Below are positions 24,442 to 32,228 of a DNA stretch of 51,049 bases, piece by piece; the stretch's first letter is position 1; every line of letters starts with the position of its first letter. Under the pieces are notes generated by a model. That model was given only the letters and a program-made list of their open reading frames with translations, was not told where the DNA came from and did not search any database. Made by a program: the position numbers and the translations under genes. Location: NCBI GenBank assembly GCA_042096455.1, contig JBELLU010000006.1:1-51049 (forward strand), in the 5' to 3' direction. The stretch comes from UBA7445 sp042096455 (GTDB lineage Bacteria > Verrucomicrobiota > Verrucomicrobiia > Opitutales > Coraliomargaritaceae).

Positions 24442-24703
24442 AAATGCTCCTGGCTTTTCTCCAATAGGCTGCTCCAAAAATACGAATTTTGACAGCCCTA
24501 ATTACATAGCGAACAACGCAATATTTATTATTTATTTTTCCATAGCGGAAAAATCTTAATTCACTCTCGGAATGACGTTTATCGCGTCTTGAAAAGCCGT
24601 TCGGATGATCAAAGGCTTTCCGCGCTTCGTAAAGCCTGATACCGTGCTTTCTCTTATTTTCGGCATTTTTTATGGAGTCGGGGGGGTCGAATTTCGGCTT
24701 CAT
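24407..24703 (-). CDS. BrnT-like toxin (RelE-fold ribonuclease family)
   Basis: BrnT toxins are small ribonucleases that stop growth when free of the BrnA antitoxin. From the ATG at 24703 the protein is 98 residues and follows the family pattern: KFDPPDSIKNAENKRKHGI at the N-terminus, YEARKAFDHP, then SELRFFRYGKINNKYCVVRYV and IRIFGAAYWRKARSIYE. The canonical ISAR segment reads IFGA here, so the arginine of that motif is missing and activity may be reduced. A longer version from a TTG at 24844 would add 47 residues unlike the family. The gene is upstream of and overlaps a 60-residue basic protein. Confidence 0.65.
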   Translation of the reverse strand: MKPKFDPPDSIKNAENKRKHGIRLYEARKAFDHPNGFSRRDKRHSESELRFFRYGKINNKYCVVRYVIRAVKIRIFGAAYWRKARSIYENFREEKGTH

Positions 24704-24840
24704 TTTAAAAAGGACACTCGGTCCCGTTGCCCAGTCGTTATTTCTTAAGAAAATACTTTTCCAGTCGTCCGTCCCGGTACTGCTGAAATCACCGGAACCT
24801 TGAAGCGGTCGAGGGGATGGAGGAGACCACCGCAGAAGCC

Positions 24841-25836
24841 TCAATGGTTCGATTTTCGATAAAAATAAAAGGTACCAAGAGCTATAATTACTGCGACAAG
24901 GAGAAGGATGCCGGCAGTCTGTTTCTGTGTTATGCTGTATGCGTCGATAAACAAATACAGACTGAACAAGAGGCTTATTGCGGCAATGAGAATCCCGAGA
25001 CTTTTGTTAAAACGGTTGCTAAAGACATAATCAATGCGTTCGGTAAGGTATGCCTTTAAATCCTGAATCGATTCCTTGAGGCGGTTCGATTCTTCATCAA
25101 TTTTTTCGCTTAATTTATCCGACATTTTATTGAACTGATCCTTCAGTAACAAAACGTCCTTTGATACAGTCTCGAAACTCCCGTGTAATTCAATGAGTTC
25201 CCTGCCAATATGGTTGAATGGATATCCCGCCTCCTCCAGTCGTTTTCGAGGATCCAACTTTTCAAAGCTCGATTGTATTAACTTTTCTTTTGGGATGTCG
25301 GTAGGAAGGCGACGGTTAGAACGGGCTATTCCGGAAGTGTGCTGATACGCATCATTTTTACGGTCTCCATAAAGCGATTCGGGATGTTCCGCTTCGCTCA
25401 GGAGCATGAAAGTGAGTTTAAAAATCGGCTCGGCGTGCTGGAGGGTTAAATCCTTGGATGCGCAGTTGCGGAGGGACCAATTCAAGACACCCTTAAATCC
25501 AGGGTCAATTTTACTTGAAACTTGTGCGATGCCTTCGCGCATCATGGTAGTGGTCGGGGTAATGAGTGCCATGAGGGCACAATTTGGGTAGTGGGCCTGT
25601 ACCGTTGCTTTTGAGAAATCCAATTTTTCGAGACTTGAAAAAATCAAACTTTCCCCGGGGCTGACTTTTAAAAAATGCCCGGCCTTCAGTTTTTTCTCCT
25701 CATTGGTGGAGTGAAATAAAACCGATTCACCAAGACGAAGTTGAATACCATTCGGGTTGATCAAGTCTGCGTTTGCACCAAGAATGACACTGCCTATCAA
25801 ATTCTTAATTTCTTTGTCGGGTAATGTTTTAGACAT
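24841..25836 (-). CDS. Membrane-anchored protein with dCTP deaminase/dUTPase-like domain
   Basis: The 331-residue protein has three parts. Residues about 1-165 resemble the dCTP deaminase/dUTPase fold: NPNGIQLRLG (28-36), a VSPGESLIFSSLE segment, MMREG (98-102), SSKIDPGFKG (107-116) and LTLQHAEPIFKLTF (130-143), followed by a YQ-containing tail. A long charged helix that could form a coiled coil covers about 214-272. Two membrane helices (about 279-298 and 307-326) end the protein. The catalytic glutamate of dCTP deaminase, expected just after the IDPGF motif, appears to be serine (S121), so deaminase activity is doubtful. It is in an AT-richer island next to a toxin-antitoxin-like pair; a sensing or defence role is speculation. 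Confidence 0.65.
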   Translation of the reverse strand: MSKTLPDKEIKNLIGSVILGANADLINPNGIQLRLGESVLFHSTNEEKKLKAGHFLKVSPGESLIFSSLEKLDFSKATVQAHYPNCALMALITPTTTMMREGIAQVSSKIDPGFKGVLNWSLRNCASKDLTLQHAEPIFKLTFMLLSEAEHPESLYGDRKNDAYQHTSGIARSNRRLPTDIPKEKLIQSSFEKLDPRKRLEEAGYPFNHIGRELIELHGSFETVSKDVLLLKDQFNKMSDKLSEKIDEESNRLKESIQDLKAYLTERIDYVFSNRFNKSLGILIAAISLLFSLYLFIDAYSITQKQTAGILLLVAVIIALGTFYFYRKSNH

Positions 25837-25944
25837 GATTCGGATCGGTGCGGAAAGATGAGATATATGAATATAAAACGTTAAATGTAAATATAAAAAT
25901 TCCTGTTCGTTACAGGAGCAAAAAGCGGCTTGGTGCCTGGAGTC

Positions 25945-26931
25945 TTACTTGCTCCACTCGAGCATACGCTTGATGGGGGCGTAGGCTTTTTGGCGGATGT
26001 CTTCGGGCATCTCGATGGCAGGGCCCTGGTCGCGGAGGCAGTCGCGCAGTTTTTCGATGGTATTCATCTTCATGTAGCGACATTCGTTGCAGGCGCAGGT
26101 ATCGGTGGGGCCTGCGATAAATGTTTTGTGGGGGATTTCGTTCTGGAGGCGGTGAATCATTCCGGTCTCGGTGATTACGATGAATTCCCTGGCATCGTCG
26201 TCGCGGCAATAGTGCACCATTTTCTCGGTGCTGCACACGACGTCGGCATTGTCGCGGACGGTCTCGACGCATTCCGGGTGGGCGACCACCCTGGCGTCGG
26301 GAAATTTGAGTTTGAGTCGTTCGATAGCCTGTTGGGTAAAGAGGACGTGGGCATAACAGGACCCCGGCCAGAGTTGCATGGGGCGGCCGGTTTCTTTGCT
26401 GACCCATTGCCCGAGGTTTTGGTCGGGGACAAAGAGGATCTCGCGGTCGGCGGGGATGCGCTCCACGATTTTGGTGGCGTTGCCGCTGGTGCAGATGACA
26501 TCGCTCAGGGCTTTGACGGCGGCGGAGCAATTGATGTATGCAACGACGTAGGTGTCGGGGTGGGCGTCTTTGTAGGCCGCGAGTTTTTCGGCGGGGCAGG
26601 AATCGGAGAGGGAGCAACCCGCCGCGAGGTCGGGCAGATAGACGGGGGTCTGGGGATTGATGATTTTGGCGGTCTCTGCCATGAAGTGGACGCCACAAAA
26701 AATAATGGCATCGCAGTCGGCTGCTTCGGCGTGGTAGGCGAGGCCGAGGGAATCGCCCACGTAATCGGCGACCCGCTGGATTGCTTCGATTTGATAATTG
26801 TGTGCGAGGATGACGGCGTTGCGTTCCTTTTTCAGGGCGAGGATTTCTTCCTGAATCGCGGAGAGGGGTGCTTCGTCTCCGGTGCGGGGAGCGAAAACCA
26901 TCGGTTCGTAATTAAGCGGAGCGTTAGCCAT
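25945..26931 (-). CDS. nadA: Quinolinate synthase
   Basis: NadA condenses iminoaspartate from NadB with dihydroxyacetone phosphate to form quinolinate, using a 4Fe-4S cluster. From the ATG at 26931 the protein is 328 residues; a start at 26985 would add 18 non-conserved residues. Conserved segments are VILAHNYQ, VGDSLGLA, CGVHFMAETAKI and LPDLAAGCSLSDSC. The three cluster cysteines are C106 (AAGCSL), one in AHPECVE and one in the CACNEC segment. The gene is on the minus strand downstream of tkt and separated from nadB by the accessory island. Confidence 0.95.
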   Translation of the reverse strand: MANAPLNYEPMVFAPRTGDEAPLSAIQEEILALKKERNAVILAHNYQIEAIQRVADYVGDSLGLAYHAEAADCDAIIFCGVHFMAETAKIINPQTPVYLPDLAAGCSLSDSCPAEKLAAYKDAHPDTYVVAYINCSAAVKALSDVICTSGNATKIVERIPADREILFVPDQNLGQWVSKETGRPMQLWPGSCYAHVLFTQQAIERLKLKFPDARVVAHPECVETVRDNADVVCSTEKMVHYCRDDDAREFIVITETGMIHRLQNEIPHKTFIAGPTDTCACNECRYMKMNTIEKLRDCLRDQGPAIEMPEDIRQKAYAPIKRMLEWSK

Positions 26932-27009
26932 TGCGGAGCATCGTTTTGAAAACAGAACGTTCAGACCCCAGGAGGGGAATGTCAAGCGGAGGCTGGAGTT
27001 GGGCGGCTG

Positions 27010-29007
27010 CTATGCTTGGGCGGCCGCGACGACTTTTTCGGCGGTGAGCCCGAGGGTTTCCATGACCTGGCCGCCGGGAGCGGAGAGACCGAAGCGGTCG
27101 ATACAGACGGCGCGTCCGTCGAGTCCAAGGTATTTGCCCCAAGTAAGGGAGACGCCTGCCTCCACGGCAACGCGGCGGGTGCAAGTAGATGGAAGGACGG
27201 ATTCGCGATACTCGGCGGGTTGGCGGTCAAAGCGCTCAAAGGAGGGCATGGAGACCACGCGGGTGCCGCTGCCAAGGGTTTCGGCGGCTTCGAGTGCGAG
27301 GGCCAATTCCGAACCGGATGCCATGAGGATGCATTCCAGGGTGCCGGATTCCGCGCGGGCGATGTAGCCGCCCTTGAGGGTGCCTTCCCGGCGTTCGGTG
27401 GCGCTGAGGGCATCGTTGGCAGCGACGCCCTGACGGGTGAAGATCAGTGCGGTGGGGCCGTCCTGACGCTGCATCGCGGCGGTATAGGCGCCCGCGACTT
27501 CTTCTGCATCGGCGGGACGAATGACGTCGAGGTTTGGAATGACGCGGAGGCCGCTGACGGTTTCAACGGGTTGGTGGGTGGGGCCGTCTTCCCCAACGCC
27601 AACGGAGTCGTGGGTGAAGATATAGGTGACCGGAAGTTTAGCGAGCGCCGCGAGGCGGATGGAGGGGCGCAGGTAGTCAGCGAAGACCAGGAAGGTGGCA
27701 CCGCTGGCGCGGAAGATGCCGTCGTATGCAATCCCGTTGCAGATCGCGCCCATGGCGTGTTCGCGGATGCCGAACCAGATATTGCGACCGGCGGGATTTG
27801 CGGGGCTGAAGTCGCCACCGTCTTTGATGTAATTTTTGGTAGAGCCGTAGAGATCTGCGGAACCGGTGATGAGTTGCGGGATGGCTTGCGCGACGGCATT
27901 GATGACGGTGCCGCCGGTGGCGCGGGTCGCCGCTTTATTACCCGCTTCGAATTCCGGGATGTGGCTGGAAAGATCGGCGGGGATGGCATTGCCGGCGCCG
28001 CCTTCGAGTTCAGCGGCGAGTTCGGGGTTGGCGGATTTCCAGGCAGCGTAGGTCGCGTCCCATTCGATGCGGGCGGCTTGGGCGGCTTGGGCGAGGCTTG
28101 CGAAATGTGCGCGCACTTCGGGCGAGACGTGGAAGGTTTCGGCGGGGAGCCCGAGGCCGGCGCGGGCGGACTCCGCAAATTTGGCACCGCCTTCACCGTG
28201 ACCTCCGGCGGTTCCCTCGACTTCGGGGATGCCTTTGGCGATGGTGGTTTTGGCAATCAGGACGGTGGGCTTGCCGTTGTCGTTGGCTTTTGCGGCGGCG
28301 AGGGCCTCGGTGACAGCCTGCAGGTCGTGCCCGTCAAGGGTGACGGCATCCCAGCCCTGTGATTGGAAATAGGCGGCGGGATCCTCGCTTTGGGATTGTT
28401 CCGCCATGGCGTCGAGGGTGACGTCATTGGCATCATAGATGAGGATGAGGTTGTCGAGTTGGTTGTGACCGGCAAAGGCGATCGCTTCTTTGGCGACGCC
28501 TTCCTGCAGGCAACCGTCACCGTGGAGGGCGATGACGTGGTGATCAAAGAGGGTGTGTTCAGGGGTGTTGAACTTTGCGGCGGCGCGTTTACCGGAGAGG
28601 GCAAAACCGGCGGCGTTGGCGATGCCCTGACCGAGGGGACCGGTGGTGGCTTCAACGCCTACGGTGTCGCCGAACTCGGGGTGACCGGGGGTCTCGGAGC
28701 CAAGGACGCGGAAGTTTTTAACCTCATCCAGGGAGAGGGCGTAACCGGAAAGGTGCAGCCAGGTGTAAAGGAACATGGAGCCGTGACCACCGGAGAGCAC
28801 AAAGCGGTCGCGATTGAGCCAGCGGGTAGCGGAGGGGTCGTGACGGAGGCCGCCGTTGCCGTAGAGAGCGGCGCCGATTTCGGCACAACCGAGGGGCAGA
28901 CCGAGGTGGCCGGAACTGCAGGCGTGAACGGCATCAATGGCGAGGCCGCGGGCTTGCGCGGCGGCGTCCTGAAGAATGGAAAGGGAGGTGGATTGCGGGT
29001 CTGACAT
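27010..29007 (-). CDS. tkt: Transketolase
   Basis: Transketolase moves two-carbon ketol units in the pentose phosphate pathway using thiamine diphosphate and a divalent metal. The 665-residue protein has the three expected domains. Motifs include SSGHLGLPLG and GGHGSMFLYT near the N-terminus, TTGPLGQGIANAAG, the TPP-binding GDGCLQEGVAKEA with LILIYDANDVTLD, and in the central domain WFGIREHAMGAICNGIAYDG and THDSVGVGEDGPTHQP. A large plus-strand open frame across this gene is a codon-bias shadow. The gene is upstream of nadA (78-base gap to the nadA start) and divergent from hisI. Confidence 0.95.
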   Translation of the reverse strand: MSDPQSTSLSILQDAAAQARGLAIDAVHACSSGHLGLPLGCAEIGAALYGNGGLRHDPSATRWLNRDRFVLSGGHGSMFLYTWLHLSGYALSLDEVKNFRVLGSETPGHPEFGDTVGVEATTGPLGQGIANAAGFALSGKRAAAKFNTPEHTLFDHHVIALHGDGCLQEGVAKEAIAFAGHNQLDNLILIYDANDVTLDAMAEQSQSEDPAAYFQSQGWDAVTLDGHDLQAVTEALAAAKANDNGKPTVLIAKTTIAKGIPEVEGTAGGHGEGGAKFAESARAGLGLPAETFHVSPEVRAHFASLAQAAQAARIEWDATYAAWKSANPELAAELEGGAGNAIPADLSSHIPEFEAGNKAATRATGGTVINAVAQAIPQLITGSADLYGSTKNYIKDGGDFSPANPAGRNIWFGIREHAMGAICNGIAYDGIFRASGATFLVFADYLRPSIRLAALAKLPVTYIFTHDSVGVGEDGPTHQPVETVSGLRVIPNLDVIRPADAEEVAGAYTAAMQRQDGPTALIFTRQGVAANDALSATERREGTLKGGYIARAESGTLECILMASGSELALALEAAETLGSGTRVVSMPSFERFDRQPAEYRESVLPSTCTRRVAVEAGVSLTWGKYLGLDGRAVCIDRFGLSAPGGQVMETLGLTAEKVVAAAQA

Positions 29008-29178
29008 AATGAATACGGTGTCTATACGTGGATTATTGCTTTCGAATTACAAGAATCTGCCTATTCAAGCGTTGTTTCGGGTGCAGTGGAAAGGAAAAAG
29101 GATGTATTGGGGTAGAATTTCCGAAATTGTAATAATCCGGACTGGACGTGTATGCGGCTTGAAAGTTAGGCTATAGGG

Positions 29179-29604
29179 ATGTCACACAAGGAAATAGAAG
29201 AAGGCAATGAATTCCAAATGGACTTCACAAAGTTGCGAAAGGTTGCGAATTGCGGAACCGATGTGGTGCCTGCGATTGCGCAGGATGCGGCAACGGGGGA
29301 GGTCTTGATTGTGGGCTACGCGAATCGCGAAGCTCTGGATACTGCTCTGGAGTGCGGGATGGCGACATTTTGGAGCACGAGCCGCAATGAACTATGGATC
29401 AAGGGAAAGACCAGCGGTGATTATTTGAAGCTGTTGGAAGTGCGGGTTAACTGTGAGCAGAATTCCCTCTTGTATTTGGTGGAGCCGGCGGGGCAGGGTG
29501 CCTGTCACACGAAGGATGCCTCAGGCGTGGCGCGGAGCGGGTGCTACTATCGCCGCTTGAATGCCGGGGGCACGCTGGAGTTTGTGGACGGCTCGAAGCG
29601 CTAG
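29179..29604 (+). CDS. hisI: Phosphoribosyl-AMP cyclohydrolase-like protein
   Basis: HisI opens the adenine ring of phosphoribosyl-AMP in histidine synthesis and needs zinc and magnesium. The 141 residues show VVPAIAQD, VLIVGYANREAL, TFWSTSRNELWIKGKTSGD and GACHTKD. The three zinc cysteines appear conserved (in NCE, ACH and GCY), but the usual Asp-Cys-Asp-x-Asp magnesium site reads NCEQN, and the last cysteine sits after a longer loop. It could be an accepted variant of the enzyme. An internal ATG at 29218 is an alternative start. No other his genes are in the window; the end is seven bases from the convergent lptE-like gene. Confidence 0.8.
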   Translation: MSHKEIEEGNEFQMDFTKLRKVANCGTDVVPAIAQDAATGEVLIVGYANREALDTALECGMATFWSTSRNELWIKGKTSGDYLKLLEVRVNCEQNSLLYLVEPAGQGACHTKDASGVARSGCYYRRLNAGGTLEFVDGSKR

Positions 29605-29611
29605 GTTTTTC

Positions 29612-30148
29612 TTACCAAACGCCGAGTATTTCATCGGCAATGCTGTTTGCGAGATCTTCGGTCAGGCGCGGCATCGCTTGGTATTCGGACAGGCTGAAGT
29701 TGTCTTCGCCCGTGATGGGATCGCTTGCAAAGGTGCTGGTATTGGCGCTGAGGTCGCGGGCTTTGATGAGGTATTTGGAGGCGCTTGGATCAAAAAGCGC
29801 GATTCGGGCTTCGAGGACGAGATCAAAGCCGAGGGCAAGTTCGCTGTCTTCACTGCTGCGAATCGCACTATCACGGCGGTAATCAGTAAGGTTGACCTGG
29901 AGGATGGCATCCGCCTCGGTGGGCTTGCTCACCAAGCGGACGCGCCCGTCGCGGATCAGGACTTGCCTGATTTGGGCGCTGAGGCTCGCTTGCGCCTGCG
30001 GCGCGGAGCTGTCGTTGGTTGCCGGTTGAACGTAGATTGTTTTGAAGGGTGGCGCGGGACGGCTCCATTCATAATGACTGCACCCGCTCAAAAAAAGTAG
30101 GGAGAGGAACGCGAAAGAAAGGAGGAAGCTTGAGCGAAGCGAGTGCAT
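29612..30148 (-). CDS. LptE-like lipoprotein
   Basis: The 178-residue product has a signal peptide with lipobox LFLSGC (cysteine at about 23). The mature part begins with a strand KTIYVQPATND, continues with an amphipathic helix containing LSAQIRQVLIRDGRVRLV, and then ADAILQVNLTDYRRD. This matches LptE/RlpB-like proteins, which form the plug of the LptD lipopolysaccharide translocon in the outer membrane. Sequence similarity in this family is weak, so the call rests on pattern and on position directly after the bamD-like gene in an envelope gene block. Confidence 0.6.
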   Translation of the reverse strand: MHSLRSSFLLSFAFLSLLFLSGCSHYEWSRPAPPFKTIYVQPATNDSSAPQAQASLSAQIRQVLIRDGRVRLVSKPTEADAILQVNLTDYRRDSAIRSSEDSELALGFDLVLEARIALFDPSASKYLIKARDLSANTSTFASDPITGEDNFSLSEYQAMPRLTEDLANSIADEILGVW

Positions 30149-30172
30149 TTCAACGATGAACAGTTCTTATTG

Positions 30173-31204
30173 CTAGTCTGCGAGGAGGAGCTTGCGAAGG
30201 AGTTTTGAACGGGTGACGGGACGGACGCCGGCCTCGATGTCTTTGATGCGCTGGCGCGCTTCATCGGCGGCCTCGGATTCGGGGGCGATGGTGATGGTCT
30301 CGTTGTAAAAGGTGAGGGCGGCGGTGTTGTTGTTGCGGTAGAGGTAGAAGAAATCACCCAACTCCAGGCGACTGCTGGCGAGCAAATTTTGCATTTGTGC
30401 CAGGTTTGCCTCAACTTCGCCCACATTGGAGTTGTCCGGGAAGAGCGCGAGGAAGTCTTCGTAATAACTGATGGCCTGTCGGGTGGAGCCTTGGTCATAT
30501 TCGTGGCTTTTGACGAGGTCGGCGAAGGTTTTGGCGAGGTGGTAGTAGGCATCCGAGGCAAGGATGCTTTGGGGGTAGTAATTGATGAGGCGGTCGAGGG
30601 CGTCGATCGCGAGGTCCGCCTCGCTTTGTTTTTCGGCGATGAGCGCGATGTTCATCAAAGCGAGGGGCGCGTAGTCGCCGTAGGGAGCGTTGGCGACGAC
30701 GAATTCAAATTGTTTAATGGCTTCGCCGTATTGCCGGAAGCCGGGAAAAATAAAGAGGATCTTCGAACGCGCCCCTTCCATTAAGGTGGTGGCGCATTGA
30801 AACTGGGCGCTGATGACCGCCTGAACGTTGGGGTAATCGGGGTTGTTTGAAATGATCTCCTGGAGGAGGGCATGGGCGCGAACAAACTGCCCGCGCTCCA
30901 TTCGAATCTGAGCATGGAGGAAACGGGCTTCGCCCGCCGCTTGGGTCAGCGGGTATTGTTTGGCAATTTTTTTGAAGCTGCGCCGCGCGCTCCAGTAATG
31001 CCCCTTCTCGAATTTTTGACGGCCCTTCTCGAGCAACTTGTTGGCGTCCTGCTCCAATGCCTGTTTTTCCAGGGCAGGGTCTGCTTGTTCCGCCTCACTG
31101 GAACCGGAAAACCAGTTGAGTGGGTTTATAGAAAATCCTGCCTGGAGCGAACCTGCGCTGAGGAAGGCGGAGAGCAGAATAAAGAGAACGGCGCGTGGCA
31201 TCAT
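30173..31204 (-). CDS. BamD-like TPR protein without lipobox
   Basis: The 343-residue protein (ATG at 31204, overlapping the fabH stop as TAATG; another ATG at 31213 is possible) has a signal peptide ending near SAGSLQA. TPR pairs follow, starting EKGRQKFEKGHYWSARRSFKKI and continuing to the C-terminus. The spacing and residues resemble BamD, the TPR component of the outer-membrane protein assembly machine. BamD is normally a lipoprotein, but no cysteine follows the signal peptide here, so the protein may be soluble in the periplasm. It is between fabH and the lptE-like gene on the minus strand. Confidence 0.7.
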   Translation of the reverse strand: MMPRAVLFILLSAFLSAGSLQAGFSINPLNWFSGSSEAEQADPALEKQALEQDANKLLEKGRQKFEKGHYWSARRSFKKIAKQYPLTQAAGEARFLHAQIRMERGQFVRAHALLQEIISNNPDYPNVQAVISAQFQCATTLMEGARSKILFIFPGFRQYGEAIKQFEFVVANAPYGDYAPLALMNIALIAEKQSEADLAIDALDRLINYYPQSILASDAYYHLAKTFADLVKSHEYDQGSTRQAISYYEDFLALFPDNSNVGEVEANLAQMQNLLASSRLELGDFFYLYRNNNTAALTFYNETITIAPESEAADEARQRIKDIEAGVRPVTRSKLLRKLLLAD

Positions 31205-32202
31205 TATTGCCATTTGACCATACTGGCACCCCAGGTCAAGCCTGCCCCAAAGGCAACCAGTAGGATTTGGTCGTTGGTTTGGATGCGACCGGCGCGCCGG
31301 GCTTCATCGAGGGCGATGCCAACCGAGGCGGCGGAGGTGTTCCCATAATCCTGTAGGTTGATGAAAACCGATTCCGCCGGGACGCCGAGTCGCTTGGTGA
31401 GACTGTCAATGATGCGAAGATTGGCCTGATGGGGAATAATGAGGGCGAGGTCTTCGGAATCGATGGCGGTTTTTTCCAAGAGGTCGGTGCTAGCTTGACC
31501 CATGACGCGGACCGCCTGCTTGAAGATCTCTTTCCCGTTCATTTTGAGGAAATGTTGCCGTTGATCGATGGAGTTGGCGCTGGGTGGGATCGCGGAACCC
31601 CCTCCCGGTTGGCAGAGGACTTCCGGGTTGGAGCCGTCGGCCCCGCCGATTCCGCCAATGATCCCCACTCCGGGGGTGTCGCTCCGGCCCAAGACCGCTG
31701 CGCCGGCACCGTCACCAAAAAGGACGCAAGTGGTGCGGTCTTCAAAATCGAGGATGCCGCTCAATTTTTCGGCACCGATGACAAGGGCTTTGTTGAAATT
31801 GCCCGATTGCAGCATGCTGGTGGCAATATTGAGGCCATAAACAAAACCAGTGCAGGCCGCCTGAATATCGAAGGCGGTGCATTGGGGCAGATTGAGCTGA
31901 CTTTGAACCAGACATGCGGTGGAGGGGAAGGGCATGTCCGGCGTCATGGTGGCCACCAGAATGAGATCAATTTCCGAGGGGTCGATGTCGGCGTCTTCGA
32001 TGGCACGGCGCGCCGCGGCGGTCGCCATATGGCTGGTGTGTTCGTCCTCCGCGGCAAAGCGGCGTTGGCGGATGCCGGTGCGGGTCTGGATCCACTCGTC
32101 GGAGGTTTCCACGCGTTGGGCCATGTCGTCATTGGTCACGACTCGCTCGGGTAGGTAGGAGCCGGTTCCTAGGATGACGATCGAGGGTGCGGGTGGGTTC
32201 AT
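31204..32202 (-). CDS. fabH: 3-oxoacyl-ACP synthase III
   Basis: FabH starts fatty acid synthesis by condensing acetyl-CoA with malonyl-ACP. The 332-residue protein has the catalytic cysteine C117 in AACTGFVYGL, the histidine in PHQANLRIID and the asparagine in YGNTSAAS. Other family pieces are GSYLPERVVTN and DEWIQTRTGI. It lies between plsX and the bamD-like gene, the common rpmF-plsX-fabH order. Confidence 0.95.
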   Translation of the reverse strand: MNPPAPSIVILGTGSYLPERVVTNDDMAQRVETSDEWIQTRTGIRQRRFAAEDEHTSHMATAAARRAIEDADIDPSEIDLILVATMTPDMPFPSTACLVQSQLNLPQCTAFDIQAACTGFVYGLNIATSMLQSGNFNKALVIGAEKLSGILDFEDRTTCVLFGDGAGAAVLGRSDTPGVGIIGGIGGADGSNPEVLCQPGGGSAIPPSANSIDQRQHFLKMNGKEIFKQAVRVMGQASTDLLEKTAIDSEDLALIIPHQANLRIIDSLTKRLGVPAESVFINLQDYGNTSAASVGIALDEARRAGRIQTNDQILLVAFGAGLTWGASMVKWQ

Positions 32203-32228
32203 AGGAAGTCGGGCAAAAACCGAATCAC

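Noticed and set aside
24407..24844. BrnT-like protein with a 47-residue extension from a TTG
   Set aside because: The extension is unlike the family, and an ATG at 24703 gives the normal toxin length.
24817..25059. Plus-strand 80-codon frame inside the island
   Set aside because: It overlaps the clear membrane-helix coding region of the dCTP-deaminase-like gene on the other strand and has no ribosome site.
25930..26949. Plus-strand open frame of 339 codons
   Set aside because: It is opposite nadA, whose motifs are clear, and has no recognisable family pattern.
27016..28362. Long plus-strand open frame of 448 codons
   Set aside because: It is exactly opposite tkt, reads as low-complexity Gly/Asp/Glu-rich sequence, and follows from the codon bias of the real minus-strand gene.
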